From NCBI GenBank assembly GCA_035652815.1, contig DASRDB010000003.1:124001-188000 (forward strand): a DNA stretch of 64,000 nt, given 5' to 3'. A program made the position numbers and the translations under genes. Source of the stretch: DASRDB01 sp035652815 (GTDB lineage: Bacteria > Chloroflexota > Ktedonobacteria > Ktedonobacterales > Ktedonobacteraceae). Of the stretch, positions 27,315 to 36,442 are shown piece after piece. The notes below the pieces were generated by a model. The model had not been told where the DNA came from, did no database searches, and worked only from the letters and a program-made list of their open reading frames with translations. Position 1 is the stretch's first letter. Every line of letters starts with the position of its first letter.

Positions 27315-27902
27315 TTAGCCGTTTATTTCATCCTCCCCTTCTTCGTCAAAAATGGCTTCGTTTTCCTCTGCTTGCTCATCATTATCTAACAAACCGGGCA
27401 TCGGGTCAATATGCATGGTGCGGCGAACGAGATCAATCTGCTTGATTACTGCTTTAATCGCGGGAATGAGGACTTCTCCCCGCGCAGGCGTTTGAATAAC
27501 ATAGACATCATTGCCGCCGGTAGGCAGAATATCGACAATATTACCCACCAGCACGTCATGCAGCGTAAACACGCGCAGACCAAGAATATCATGCTGGTAA
27601 TACGAATCCGGCGGAAGCGTGGCTAGCTCAGCAACCGGAATCTGCAAATCGCTATCGCGCAGGCTCTCGGCTGCGCTGGCGCTGTCCACGCCCTTCAATT
27701 TGAGGATAATCATCTCCCCTTTGTAAGGACGGGCGCTTTGAATAATGTAGCGCGTATGTTCCGACTCGACATACACCGCTTCGAGAGCAGCAAAGCGATT
27801 CGGATTATCGGTCAGCAGGCGTACTTTCAATTCGCCATGCACGCCAAAAAGGGCTACTACTCTTCCGACAGTAGCCCATTCTGTCTCTTGTTGTTCTGGC
27901 AC
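27315..27902 (-). CDS. rimM: Ribosome maturation factor RimM
   Basis: RimM assists 30S head assembly by binding ribosomal protein S19. The N-terminal domain has VGRVVALFGVHGELKVRLLTDNP, quoted as VGRVVALFGVHGELKV, and the C-terminal PRC barrel has YYQHDILGLRVF and DVYVIQTPARGEVLIPA. The start is GTG after GAGGATTTT. At 195 residues it is slightly long because of an acidic tail (about 25 residues rich in Glu and Asp). It is the third gene of the rpsP-khpA-rimM operon, the usual order. Confidence 0.95.
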   Translation of the reverse strand: MPEQQETEWATVGRVVALFGVHGELKVRLLTDNPNRFAALEAVYVESEHTRYIIQSARPYKGEMIILKLKGVDSASAAESLRDSDLQIPVAELATLPPDSYYQHDILGLRVFTLHDVLVGNIVDILPTGGNDVYVIQTPARGEVLIPAIKAVIKQIDLVRRTMHIDPMPGLLDNDEQAEENEAIFDEEGEDEING

Positions 27903-27922
27903 AAAATCCTCGTTGGATTCTT

Positions 27923-28153
27923 CTAGACAATTTCGAGTGAAGTATGACGGCCTTCACGCGTACCACCAGCCCGCAGGAGTGTACGCATCGCCTTCGCAAC
28001 TCGCCCTTGCCGTCCGATGACTTTTCCATAGTCTTCGGGCGCGACATGCAGCTCTAGCACCAGGGCATTGCGGTCATTGCGCACCTCGCGCACCTGTACG
28101 GCAGCAGGATTATCCACCAGCGATCTGGCGATATACTCGATGAGTTTACGCAT
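27923..28153 (-). CDS. khpA: KH-domain RNA-binding protein KhpA
   Basis: A 76-residue single KH domain with the RNA-binding loop GKVIGRQGR (about residues 43-51) and the N-terminal LIEYIARSLVDNP typical of YlqC/KhpA. The family binds RNA with KhpB and affects cell division and mRNA stability. It lies between rpsP and rimM with short gaps (about 20 bases each), which confirms the call. Confidence 0.93.
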   Translation of the reverse strand: MRKLIEYIARSLVDNPAAVQVREVRNDRNALVLELHVAPEDYGKVIGRQGRVAKAMRTLLRAGGTREGRHTSLEIV

Positions 28154-28176
28154 TTTTCACCTGCAAGCAGCGCGTG

Positions 28177-28479
28177 CTATTCAGACGGTGTAGTGGAAGC
28201 GGCGGCCTTTGCCTGCGTTTTAACCTGCTCAAAGCGCTCAAGAATGCCAGTGCGCTTGAACAGCGATATCACCGAATCAGACGGCTGCGCTCCGTTACTA
28301 AGCCAGCGAATGGCCTTGTCGGCGTCGATATGAATAGCAGACGGCTCTACCATCGGGTTGTACCAACCAATATTGTCAATAATGCGGCCATCGCGAGGAG
28401 AGCGCGCATCTGCGATCACGACGCGATAGCTGGGGGCTTTCTTCTTGCCCACTCGTTTCAAACGGATTCTAACACTCAT
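28177..28479 (-). CDS. rpsP: 30S ribosomal protein bS16
   Basis: 100 residues beginning MSVRIRLKRVGKKKAPSYRV, the bS16 signature, followed by DGRIIDNIGWYNP. It is part of the 30S body and needed for assembly. First gene of the operon. A strong promoter lies about 119 bases upstream of the start, leaving an untranslated leader long enough for autogenous control. Confidence 0.97.
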   Translation of the reverse strand: MSVRIRLKRVGKKKAPSYRVVIADARSPRDGRIIDNIGWYNPMVEPSAIHIDADKAIRWLSNGAQPSDSVISLFKRTGILERFEQVKTQAKAAASTTPSE

Positions 28480-28604
28480 GCCTTTCTTCTCTCACCTCTT
28501 CCCCTGGGGCACAATGTATGTATTCCCGTGAGGGGTATGTAATTATGAAAGCGCCGCGACTCAGCGCAGCGCAACAAGCGTCGTTCCTGACTTACGGCAC
28601 GTCT

Positions 28605-28633
28605 AGGATAGCACGCAGTACCCAATTTGTCAA
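28605..28633 (-). promoter_or_regulatory. Promoter of rpsP-khpA-rimM operon
   Basis: On the minus strand, -35 TTGACA (28633-28628), 17-base spacer, -10 TATCCT (28610-28605). Transcription would start near 28598. Confidence 0.8.
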
Positions 28634-28670
28634 TCATCGCGCCTGTGTAGGACGAATGGACGACCGGGCT

Positions 28671-30107
28671 TTATTCGCAAACCCGGTGCAGCTTGACAAA
28701 GTTGGTGCGCGCCTGGCTGGCAATCGGCAGTCCCCCCATAATCACCACATGTTCGCCGACCTGCACAAGTTGATCCTCAATCAGACGTTTCTCAACCTCG
28801 GCGATCAATTCTTCGGTGCTGCCTTTCATGGCGATACGATACGGCCAGACGCCCCACCAGAGTGATAATTGGCGATAGACGCGCTCCGAGGGGGTATAGG
28901 CGATAATTGGCACCCGAGGCCGGTCTTTCGAGATCAGATGGGCCGAGTTGCCTGAGCGGGTAAATACGACAATGGCAATTACGCTCGCCTCTTCAGAAAG
29001 CGCGCGGGCAGCATGGCTCACAGCATGCGCCTGGCTGAGCCGTTTGCACTGGGGTTGGCGGGCCGTTCGATTGCCCGCTTCGGTCTCGAGCGCGATGCGT
29101 GCCATCATCTGCACAGCCTCGATAGGATAGGCACCCGCCGCAGTTTCCGCGCTGAGCATCACGGCATCGGTGCCATCGAGTACGGAATTTGCAACGTCGC
29201 TGGCTTCGGCACGTGTGGGACGAGGATTGGAAATCATCGACTCAAGCATCTGGGTCGCGGTAACCACGGGCAGGCCGAGTTCGTTGCAGCGCGTAATGAT
29301 ACGTTTCTGGATGAGCGGCACCTTTTCTGGTGCCATCTCGACGCCCAGATCGCCACGCGCCACCATTACGCCATCTGTCACTTCAAGTATCTCGTCCAGG
29401 CGCGCAACCGCCTCTGGCTTCTCCAATTTAGCAATCAACGGCGGCGGTACAGAGGGCTTTTTGCCACCCTGCTCCGCCAGCACCTCTTGCATAAAACGCT
29501 TCGCCTCCAGAATATCCTCCGGCCTGCGCACGAAGCTGAGCGCCACGTAATCGACGCCCTGTTGCAGACCAAAGCGCAGGTCTTCGCGGTCCTTCTCGGT
29601 GAGAGCGGGAGCGCTTACCGCTACCCCAGGCAGGTTGATACCCTTATGTTCTTTCAGCATACCACCATGCATGATCTGACACCGCACCTCGTCGGCCCCA
29701 GCATCCAATACACGCAGTTCCATCAAACCATCATCGAGCAAAATACGGTCTCCCGGTTTGACATCCTGCGGCAATTGAGGATAGGTCGTGCTGACTACTT
29801 CGGCGTTTCCCGCGATTGGACGGGTAGTGATAGTGAGAGTGTTTCCATCGACCAGGCGTACCGGCTGGCCGCCCTGTAACGCGCCGGTACGAATTTTCGG
29901 CCCCTGCAAGTCCTGCAAGATGGCAACAGCGCAACCGAGACGAGCAGCAATCGCCCGCAAGCGTTCAATGACCTGCGCATGTTCATCGTGCGTTCCATGC
30001 GAAAAGTTGAGGCGGGCAACATTCATGCCCGCGCGTATTAATTGCTCAAGTTTTTCCGCGCTGCTGGTGGCCGGACCTATGGTACACACAATTTTCGTTC
30101 GTCTCAT
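28671..30107 (-). CDS. pyk: Pyruvate kinase
   Basis: The enzyme makes pyruvate and ATP from PEP. The 478 residues are full length: an N-terminal RTKIVCTIGPATSS, substrate loops NFSHG and the catalytic lysine region LIAKLEKPEAV, MVARGDLGVE (Mg and K sites), TATQMLESM and NSVLDGTDAVMLSAETA. The allosteric C-terminal domain is present, without an extra PEP-binding domain. The ATG at 30107 overlaps the upstream methyltransferase stop as TGATG, so translation is coupled. A preceding in-frame GTG (30110) is an alternative start. Confidence 0.97.
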   Translation of the reverse strand: MRRTKIVCTIGPATSSAEKLEQLIRAGMNVARLNFSHGTHDEHAQVIERLRAIAARLGCAVAILQDLQGPKIRTGALQGGQPVRLVDGNTLTITTRPIAGNAEVVSTTYPQLPQDVKPGDRILLDDGLMELRVLDAGADEVRCQIMHGGMLKEHKGINLPGVAVSAPALTEKDREDLRFGLQQGVDYVALSFVRRPEDILEAKRFMQEVLAEQGGKKPSVPPPLIAKLEKPEAVARLDEILEVTDGVMVARGDLGVEMAPEKVPLIQKRIITRCNELGLPVVTATQMLESMISNPRPTRAEASDVANSVLDGTDAVMLSAETAAGAYPIEAVQMMARIALETEAGNRTARQPQCKRLSQAHAVSHAARALSEEASVIAIVVFTRSGNSAHLISKDRPRVPIIAYTPSERVYRQLSLWWGVWPYRIAMKGSTEELIAEVEKRLIEDQLVQVGEHVVIMGGLPIASQARTNFVKLHRVCE

Positions 30108-30958
30108 CACTTATCTTTTATCCCCCAGACCGTCACAAACGTCCAGGTTCCCCGCATACGCTCAGATTGCATATCCTGCAATGAGCGCTCAAATAATTCA
30201 TCAAACTTTTCCGGCGTCACCAGTCCCAGTCGGAGTACAAAGGGGCGCACAAGTTGGATACCGACGCGCAAATTCTCGAGCGAGGCCTTGTGCGTCGGCG
30301 TTCCATAAGAACTATCCAGCACATGTTGCTCCTGTTGTATATTGGTACACCCCGCCTCCTGTAAGAATTGCGGCAACTTCGCTGTCACTCCTCTCCCTTT
30401 CCCAATATACAAACCTGCGCGATACATCGCCTCGTTAATCACGCTCGATAGCTCTTCAATAGCCTGGCTGTTGCTCTCACCAAAAGTTTCACATTCAGTA
30501 TGAATAATGACGCCGTCATGGCGCGTAATGCGCGCCAGTTCCTTCACCACACGCGGCCATGCATCCCGGGGCAGGAACGAGGTCATCAAGCGCGCATTGA
30601 CCAGATCAAACGTATTATCAGCAAATGCCAGCGGTTCCAGCACGTTCATGACCTGAAAATGGGCATTAGTTAGCTGCTGTGACTGAGCGCGCATATTGGC
30701 ATAGGCTATCATCGCCTGGCTGATATCAATACCTTCCACCTGCACTTCCGGATATTCAAAGGCCACTTCCAGCGCCCAGCCTCCCGGCCCACACGCTACA
30801 TCCAGCACTTTTTGCCCGCTTTCAGGCACAATATCCCCTGGAAATAACGCTCCTATGGCCTTGCTGATTGTGATATCCTGGTCAATCAGCCGCGCCATCT
30901 CTGCCCCGCTCTCCGGGTCTATCACGTAGGTATTTTTATTGCTTTCTTGCTCGCTCAT
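30107..30958 (-). CDS. SAM-dependent methyltransferase (class I)
   Basis: 283 residues. Motif I is VLDVACGPGGWALEVA (about residues 50-65), an acidic loop EGIDISQAM follows, then NTFDLVNARLMTSFL (motif IV region) and TRHDGVIIHTE. These define a class I methyltransferase close to the UbiE/Methyltransf_11 group. The start follows AGGAAGGCTT. It is very similar along its whole length to the gene just upstream (same N-terminal NTYVxDPES and shared LRVGIQLVRPF / FRVGVQLIRPF), so the two are a tandem duplication. Substrate unknown. Confidence 0.9.
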   Translation of the reverse strand: MSEQESNKNTYVIDPESGAEMARLIDQDITISKAIGALFPGDIVPESGQKVLDVACGPGGWALEVAFEYPEVQVEGIDISQAMIAYANMRAQSQQLTNAHFQVMNVLEPLAFADNTFDLVNARLMTSFLPRDAWPRVVKELARITRHDGVIIHTECETFGESNSQAIEELSSVINEAMYRAGLYIGKGRGVTAKLPQFLQEAGCTNIQQEQHVLDSSYGTPTHKASLENLRVGIQLVRPFVLRLGLVTPEKFDELFERSLQDMQSERMRGTWTFVTVWGIKDK

Positions 30959-30980
30959 AAGCCTTCCTATTTTCTGCTGT

Positions 30981-31829
30981 CTACTGCTTCGTTCCCCAGA
31001 CCGTTACAAATGTCCACGTTCCTCGAAATTGTTCAGACTGCGTTTCTTCCAAAGCCCTGTCACGTAACTCGTCAAATTTCTCCGCCGTAAGAAGGCTTCG
31101 TCTGGTAACGAAAGGGCGAATAAGCTGAACCCCGACGCGGAAATTCTCAAGCACCGGGCGATGGGATGGTGTTCCAGCAGAAAAATTGACCACGTGCGTC
31201 TTTTGTTGTATATCAGTGCATCCCGCTTCTTGTAAAAACCCTGGCAACCGCGACGTTACTCCACTGCCTTTCCCCACATAGAGGCCTGCGAAGTGCATGG
31301 CCTCATGAACAGCTTTCGTCAGCGCCTCTAATGATGAACTGTTCGACTCGCCAAAAACATCGCATTCGGTATGAATAACGGCACCGCCTGGGCGCGTAAT
31401 GCGCACCAGTTCCCTCACTACATGCGGCCACGCATCCCGGGGCAAAAAAGACGTCATCAAGCGCGCATTCACCAGGTCAAACGTATTATCAGCAAAGGGA
31501 AGAGGCTCCAGCACATTCGCGACCTGGAATTGCGCATTGGTCAGGCGTTGCGTTTTAGCGCGCATATTCGCGTAAGAAATCATCGGCTGGCTGATATCAA
31601 CACCCACCACCTGCACTTCCGGATATTCATAGGCTACCTCCAGTGCCCAGCCCCCCGGCCCACACGCCACATCCAATACGGAATTTCCATCTTTTAAAAC
31701 GATGCTCTGCGGAAATAGCTCCCCCATTTCGCGAGTCAATGTGAGGTCTTGATCAATGAGGCGCGCCATCTCGGCTGCGCTCTCCGGGTCCATCACGTAG
31801 GTGTTCTTCTCGTTGTTTTCTTCTGCCAT
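30981..31829 (-). CDS. SAM-dependent methyltransferase (tandem paralogue)
   Basis: 282 residues from the ATG preceded by AAAAGGCAC. Motifs match its downstream copy: NTYVMDPESAAEMARLIDQD, VLDVACGPGGWALEVAYEYP, VGVDISQPM and NARLMTSFLPRDAWPHV (each 20 or fewer). It lies 22 bases before the second copy and is the first gene of a methyltransferase-methyltransferase-pyk transcript read from the promoter at 31.9 kb. Small changes in the acceptor-side residues suggest related but not identical substrates. Confidence 0.9.
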   Translation of the reverse strand: MAEENNEKNTYVMDPESAAEMARLIDQDLTLTREMGELFPQSIVLKDGNSVLDVACGPGGWALEVAYEYPEVQVVGVDISQPMISYANMRAKTQRLTNAQFQVANVLEPLPFADNTFDLVNARLMTSFLPRDAWPHVVRELVRITRPGGAVIHTECDVFGESNSSSLEALTKAVHEAMHFAGLYVGKGSGVTSRLPGFLQEAGCTDIQQKTHVVNFSAGTPSHRPVLENFRVGVQLIRPFVTRRSLLTAEKFDELRDRALEETQSEQFRGTWTFVTVWGTKQ

Positions 31830-31873
31830 GTGCCTTTTCTGCTTTCTACAACGTTCTTGCCTTTCCGCTAAAC

Positions 31874-31902
31874 ATCTTAGCACGATAGCTGTGTTTGTAC
31901 AA
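31874..31902 (-). promoter_or_regulatory. Promoter of methyltransferase-pyk operon
   Basis: On the minus strand, -35 TTGTAC (31902-31897), 17-base spacer, -10 TAAGAT (31879-31874). No promoter is seen between the three genes. Confidence 0.65.
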
Positions 31903-32005
31903 GAGAGGCATCTCTTCTATAGAGAAGGTGACAAATTGATATCTACCTGTTAGCAAAACTGATACTTTTACGCTTACTATGTCATGTGGAGCTACAAAAT
32001 CGAAT

Positions 32006-32107
32006 CAGGTACCTTTACCGCTCCTATGAAGATTCATGCGGTGGGGGAAGTCCAGCTGGACTACGGGGTGAATCTTCATAGCTTTTGAACTTAAAATCGA
32101 GTACCTG
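32006..32107. repeat. Three-tier nested inverted repeat
   Basis: Outer arms CAGGTAC 32006-32012 with GTACCTG 32101-32107, middle arms of 13 bases at 32024-32036 and 32069-32081, and an inner 14-base perfect palindrome AGTCCAGCTGGACT at 32049-32062. A direct repeat AAAATCGA flanks the outer arms (31997-32004 and 32094-32100, the latter lacking one end base). It lies in the divergent gap between a methyltransferase (-) and the S33 peptidase (+). The structure could be an RNA element, a protein-binding site or a degenerate mobile element. The remainder of the gap holds TTGACA-like boxes at about 32119 and 32147 but no clear -10. Confidence 0.6.
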
Positions 32108-32225
32108 TTAACAACTCTATTGACAGAAGCTACCCAATAGTGTACCGTTGACAATGCTTGAGTATCATCTTTGAAAAATACAATGTATGAAAAACAGAAT
32201 AGAGTAAAAGAAAAGGTGGTTCGGC

Positions 32226-34067
32226 TTGGAAAATAATCCCCAATATGAACAGACGCCGGAAAGCTTCGGCGACACTCCTTTCTATGAATTTTCAACGGTA
32301 AAACAGCCAACAAAAAGACCGGCGATGCCTCCATCATGGCCTAAGCCACAGCAGCCTGTCATCCCACCTTCTAATGGACAACAGCAGGCAATACCCCCTG
32401 GATATGGACAACCAGCATTTCGACCACCAGTACAGCCAGCACCTGCGCCTGTACCGCCAGATAAACGACCAGACGCATCAAAAAAGAAAGGCTGGGTTCT
32501 TATCGCCTCCGTTGTGAGCGTGGCTCTGGTTGTCGTGATTGTGGTTGTTTCCGTACTCGCCAACTCACTTGCTCATCAAAATGGCCCGACGCCTACTCCT
32601 GTCACTAAGCGGTCCACGCAGGTGCCAACGACTCCACCTACGCCGACCGCCAGTTTTCAATCCGCCACCTGCCCCTTTCCCGTCGGCTCTGGTCTGATTG
32701 ACGGAAAAACGGTCAAATGCGGTTATGTCACAGTTCCCGAACTCCATAGCCAGCCGAACGGAGCAAAAGTGCGACTGGCGGTAGCCATTTTCAAGTCGCC
32801 GACCGCCGCGCCAGGAGCGTATCCGGTCATTCGCCTGGAAGGCGGCCCTGGCGGACCTTCGCTGGATAACTGGGCGCGCTACATTAGCAGCGCAAATTTT
32901 TCAACCTTTGTTTACAATCACGACCTGATTATGTTTGACCAGCGCGGCACCGGCTACTCCACTCCCTCGCTCAAGTGTCCCGAGACGCTGCAACTACAAT
33001 ATGAAACGCTGGACAAACGCCTGAGCGGCAACCAGTCTGAACAACTGCAATTGCAGGCGCTCCAGGCCTGCCATGATCGCCTCGTTAAATCGGGGGTTGA
33101 TCTGAACGCCTTCAACTCGATTGAGAACGCTGCAGACGTACACGACCTGATTCAGGCGCTGGGCTACAAACAGGCCATCCTCTACGGCGTCTCGTATGGC
33201 ACGCGGCTTGCCCTCACGACCATGCGTCTGTATCCCTCGGTCATTCACAGCGTCGTCCTCGACTCGGTCTACCCGCCGCAGAGGAACCGCAACGACCTAC
33301 CCTCAGATGCGCAGCGCGTCTTCAACGTGCTGTTTCATGGCTGCGCCATTGACGCACACTGCAACGCCAGCTATCCCAACCTCGATCAGGTCTTTTACCA
33401 GCTTATTCCAACGCTGAACGCCAACCCGGTCGAGTTTCAAACCACCGATATCACCTCGAATAAGACCTACAAGGTGCTGATGGCTGGCAATGATTTTGTG
33501 TTCGTCCTCTTCAGCGCGCTCTACGTGACGCAATTCATTCCCGCGCTGCCGCAGATGATCTACCAGGTACGCAGCCACAACTACACCGTCCTCTCGCAAA
33601 TCTATGGCGCGGTCGAGTTCGACAACACTTTCAGCGATGGCATGTTCTATTCGGACGAGTGCAGCGAGGACTGGGATTTCCTGACGAAAAACGATATTAC
33701 AGCCGCGATGCAGGGCATTACCCAGCAAATCCAGCCAGCGCTCCACGGCGACCTTCAACAAGAGTACGACTCATGCCAGCTCTGGCGAGTGCAAAAAGCT
33801 CCAGCAGCCCAGAAACAGCCGGTAGTGAGCGCCATTCCCACGCTGATACTCACAGACGAGTACGATCCGATTACCCCACCAGATAATGGTAAGCTGGTCG
33901 CGCAAACGCTACAGAATAGCTACTACTTCCTGTTCCCCGGCCTCGGACACGGCGCGGAATACAATTCAGCATGCGTTGATACGATCACTTCCAACTTTTA
34001 CGACAACCCGAGCCAGAGGCCATCTGATACATGTGTGGCCTCTATGGGAGAACCAAATTTCATTTAA
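32226..34067 (+). CDS. Membrane-anchored S33-family alpha/beta hydrolase (tripeptidyl aminopeptidase-like)
   Basis: 613 residues, TTG start five to six bases after GGTGG. The first 85 residues are Pro/Gln-rich and cytoplasmic, followed by a hydrophobic anchor (about residues 92-114). The enzyme domain lies outside: GGPGG oxyanion loop, FDQRGTGYS, nucleophile elbow GVSYG (S323), acid in TDEYDPITPP and His in GLGHGAEYN. This matches the proline iminopeptidase / SlpD-E type secreted peptidases that remove N-terminal peptides. The long Pro-rich cytoplasmic head is unusual for the family. Confidence 0.9.
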   Translation: MENNPQYEQTPESFGDTPFYEFSTVKQPTKRPAMPPSWPKPQQPVIPPSNGQQQAIPPGYGQPAFRPPVQPAPAPVPPDKRPDASKKKGWVLIASVVSVALVVVIVVVSVLANSLAHQNGPTPTPVTKRSTQVPTTPPTPTASFQSATCPFPVGSGLIDGKTVKCGYVTVPELHSQPNGAKVRLAVAIFKSPTAAPGAYPVIRLEGGPGGPSLDNWARYISSANFSTFVYNHDLIMFDQRGTGYSTPSLKCPETLQLQYETLDKRLSGNQSEQLQLQALQACHDRLVKSGVDLNAFNSIENAADVHDLIQALGYKQAILYGVSYGTRLALTTMRLYPSVIHSVVLDSVYPPQRNRNDLPSDAQRVFNVLFHGCAIDAHCNASYPNLDQVFYQLIPTLNANPVEFQTTDITSNKTYKVLMAGNDFVFVLFSALYVTQFIPALPQMIYQVRSHNYTVLSQIYGAVEFDNTFSDGMFYSDECSEDWDFLTKNDITAAMQGITQQIQPALHGDLQQEYDSCQLWRVQKAPAAQKQPVVSAIPTLILTDEYDPITPPDNGKLVAQTLQNSYYFLFPGLGHGAEYNSACVDTITSNFYDNPSQRPSDTCVASMGEPNFI

Positions 34068-34094
34068 AGATTCTCAATAAAATTCCATACTCTG

Positions 34095-34123
34095 TTGTGC
34101 TTGCCTCAGCGCTTTGTTATACT
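34095..34123 (+). promoter_or_regulatory. Promoter of histidine kinase gene
   Basis: -35 TTGTGC (34095-34100), 17-base spacer, -10 TATACT (34118-34123). The predicted leader is about 94 bases. Confidence 0.65.
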
Positions 34124-34223
34124 CTGTCTACACAAGGCTTGACTGTACCGTATAGATGAGGGGATACGCTCCACAGAGGAACACAGTGTAGGATTTCTGG
34201 GTTTGACAATAGGAAGCCACCTG

Positions 34224-35705
34224 ATGAGCAACACGAACGAACTGCCGGTAAAAAGCTTTGTTATTGATGAAAGCTTGAGCCAGGCTGTGCTAGATGCCCT
34301 CACTGCCAATATCGCCGTTATTGACGCCGACGGCATCATTCGCATGGTCAACGCGGCGTGGCGGCGTTTTGCGCAAGAGAATAGCGAAGGCAAAGACATC
34401 TCTGCTACAGGAGTTGGCACAAATTATCTCGAGATATGCAAAAGGGCCATTGAACAAGCGAATGACGATGCTGGCGCGGCGCTGAAAGGCATTCTAGGCG
34501 TCTTATCGGGTGAACTATCCCAATTCACCCTCGAATACCCTTGCCATTCTCCCCTGGAGAAACGCTGGTTTCTGATGAACGTCACCCCGCTGGCCGGGCA
34601 CTCGGGCACAGTCGTTGCCCATATCAATATCACCGAGCGCAAACTGGCGGAGGAGGCTGTGCAGCGAAGCGAAGCGCGCATCCGGCGCTTGATCGAATCC
34701 AATATCCTCGGCGTGTTCTTCTGGCGCGGTCAGCACATCATCGAGGCCAACGAGATCTTTCTCAGTATGCTTGGCTACAGCCGCCAGGACCTGCTCGAGG
34801 GAAAACTGCGCTGGATAGACCTGACTCCGAGCAAGTACCGGGAACTGGACACGCAGATGATCGCGGTGCTGAAACGACTTGGCGCGCTCTCCACTCCTTA
34901 TGAGAAGGAATTTCGACGCAAAGATGGCAGCTTGCTTCCCATCCTGATTGGCGCGGCCTACATTGATGAAGCGCAGGAGGAAGGAGTTTCCTTTGTGCTA
35001 GATTTGTCGGAGCGCAAGGAGTTAGAGCGGCAAAAAGACGATTTCTTTCACATGGTCAGCCACGAGCTGAAAACGCCCCTCTCAAATATATGGATTCTCA
35101 CGCGCCTGCTCAATAAGCAACTGGCGGAGCAGGGATTTCAGGATGCCAGTGGCAATCTGGCACAGCTTGGCATCGAGGCCCGGCAGTTGATGAAATTACT
35201 TACCGACGTGTTAGAGGTAGCGCAACTACAGGAGGGCTACGCGCTCTACACCGAAGAACAATTCGACATGAACGTCCTGGTGCAGGAGATTGTCACCACG
35301 TTACAACAGGTGACGCCCGAACATCCGATTATTGTGAGCGGGACGATCAATACACCTGTAATTGGAGACCGCTTTCGCATTGGACAGGTACTAAACAATC
35401 TGCTGACCAACGCTATCAAATACTCCAACGGACATGACCCCGTCCACGTATTACTCTCCTCAACTGACGAGCAGCTAAGCATCAGCGTGCGCGACTACGG
35501 CACGGGCATACCCCGCGAGCAACAGGATAAGATTTTTGAGCGCTTCTACCGTTCGCAACAAAGCAGGCGCGACGGAACGCCGGGGTTTGGCCTGGGGCTG
35601 CATATCTCACGCGAGATCATCACTCGACATGGCGGTACTATCCAGGTTGAGAGTGAGGAAGGCAGGGGTTCCACATTCACCATCACACTTCCCCTCAGAT
35701 CATAA
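34224..35705 (+). CDS. PAS-PAS sensor histidine kinase
   Basis: 493 residues from the ATG preceded by AGGAAGCCACCTG; soluble, no membrane helix. PAS domain 1 is at about residues 20-145 (IAVIDADGIIRMVNAAWRRF) and PAS 2 at about 155-265 (SNILGVFFWRGQHIIEANEI). HisKA follows with FFHMVSHELKTPLSNIW, then HATPase_c with NNLLTNAIKYSNG, DYGTGIP and GFGLGLHIS. Its second PAS-HisKA block is close to that of the kinase at 14.7 kb. A receiver-only regulator follows 127 bases downstream and is the likely partner. Confidence 0.95.
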   Translation: MSNTNELPVKSFVIDESLSQAVLDALTANIAVIDADGIIRMVNAAWRRFAQENSEGKDISATGVGTNYLEICKRAIEQANDDAGAALKGILGVLSGELSQFTLEYPCHSPLEKRWFLMNVTPLAGHSGTVVAHINITERKLAEEAVQRSEARIRRLIESNILGVFFWRGQHIIEANEIFLSMLGYSRQDLLEGKLRWIDLTPSKYRELDTQMIAVLKRLGALSTPYEKEFRRKDGSLLPILIGAAYIDEAQEEGVSFVLDLSERKELERQKDDFFHMVSHELKTPLSNIWILTRLLNKQLAEQGFQDASGNLAQLGIEARQLMKLLTDVLEVAQLQEGYALYTEEQFDMNVLVQEIVTTLQQVTPEHPIIVSGTINTPVIGDRFRIGQVLNNLLTNAIKYSNGHDPVHVLLSSTDEQLSISVRDYGTGIPREQQDKIFERFYRSQQSRRDGTPGFGLGLHISREIITRHGGTIQVESEEGRGSTFTITLPLRS

Positions 35706-35832
35706 TTGCCCCATTTGTCGGTTCTCAGGCGTCCAAAAAACACAAAGGCTTTCGCTGACTTCTATTACCTATTTGAATTGCCGATAGGATTTGCCGTAAG
35801 CCTTAATTTTCTTTTGAAAGGGAAGTTACGCG

Positions 35833-36219
35833 ATGAATCAGCAAGAGGCGCAGGAATCTTCCCATAAGCTCGTGCTACTGATTGAAGACAACGAGGTGAC
35901 AACTGCCATTCTACGGCAAATGCTCGCCGAAGACTCCACTTATCGCGTTCAGCATGCGCGTGATGCTGAAACCGCCTGGCAGATGCTCAGCCATTTCAAG
36001 CCGGACATTATTCTCCTGGACTATGATTTGCCAGGAATGAGCGGAATCGAACTGTATGACCGCCTGCATCTCAGCGAGTCACTCCGCGCGATTCCGGTGC
36101 TGTTCATGGGAGTAACACTCCCCATCAAGGCGCTTGAACAGCGCCAGGTGCCTTTTCTTTACAAACCATTCGAGAGCGAGACGCTGCGCAGCCGGATAGA
36201 GGATTTGCTCTCTGTGTAG
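35833..36219 (+). CDS. Single-domain response regulator
   Basis: A 128-residue receiver domain only. Seen are the acidic pair in LIEDNE, the phospho-acceptor D63 in LLDYDLPG and the Lys in YKPFES. The usual Thr/Ser switch position reads MGVTLPIKA. There is no output domain, so it acts through protein contact or as a relay. SD GAAAGGGAAGTTACGCG. It is paired with the histidine kinase upstream and ends at a strong terminator. Confidence 0.92.
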   Translation: MNQQEAQESSHKLVLLIEDNEVTTAILRQMLAEDSTYRVQHARDAETAWQMLSHFKPDIILLDYDLPGMSGIELYDRLHLSESLRAIPVLFMGVTLPIKALEQRQVPFLYKPFESETLRSRIEDLLSV

Positions 36220-36241
36220 TGGCTCATTGTCGCAACAAAAT

Positions 36242-36279
36242 GCTCCTGGCCTGATTTGAAATCAGGCCAGGAGCGTTTT
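36242..36279. terminator. Bidirectional terminator
   Basis: A 16-base perfect stem (36242-36257 with 36259-36274) followed by GTTTT on the plus strand and preceded by CAAAAT, so it also works on the minus strand. It closes the histidine kinase/regulator transcript. Confidence 0.9.
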
Positions 36280-36325
36280 GCTATCTATTGCAGGAGCAAC
36301 GAAGCGTCGTATTTCAAAAAATGCC

Positions 36326-36442
36326 TACCTCTGTCCTTTCTGCGGATATCTCGCTGATCGTGATGTCAACGCCGCTCAGAATATTCTAACACTTGCCAGG
36401 CCGGGGCACGGCCTTCAGGCGTCAACGTCCAGCACTGGCTGA
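36326..36442 (+). pseudogene. TnpB (IS605 OrfB) C-terminal relic
   Basis: In frame from 36326 the sequence reads YLCPFCGYLADRDVNAAQNI, then LTLARPGHGLQASTSSTG, with TGA at 36440-36442. CPxCG followed by DRDVNAAxNIL is the unmistakable C-terminal zinc-ribbon/RuvC-III end of TnpB, including the catalytic Asp of RuvC-III. Everything upstream of the zinc ribbon is gone, and the relic abuts the terminator of the response regulator. It cannot be functional as a nuclease. Confidence 0.85.

Noticed and set aside
29013..29879. 288-codon plus-strand frame
   Set aside because: Antisense to pyruvate kinase; a shadow of its codon bias.
36242..36279. The 16-base hairpin as the left end of the IS605 relic
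   Set aside because: Its perfect stem, U-tail and position just after the response regulator stop are those of a normal terminator, and it does not match the right-end hairpin.
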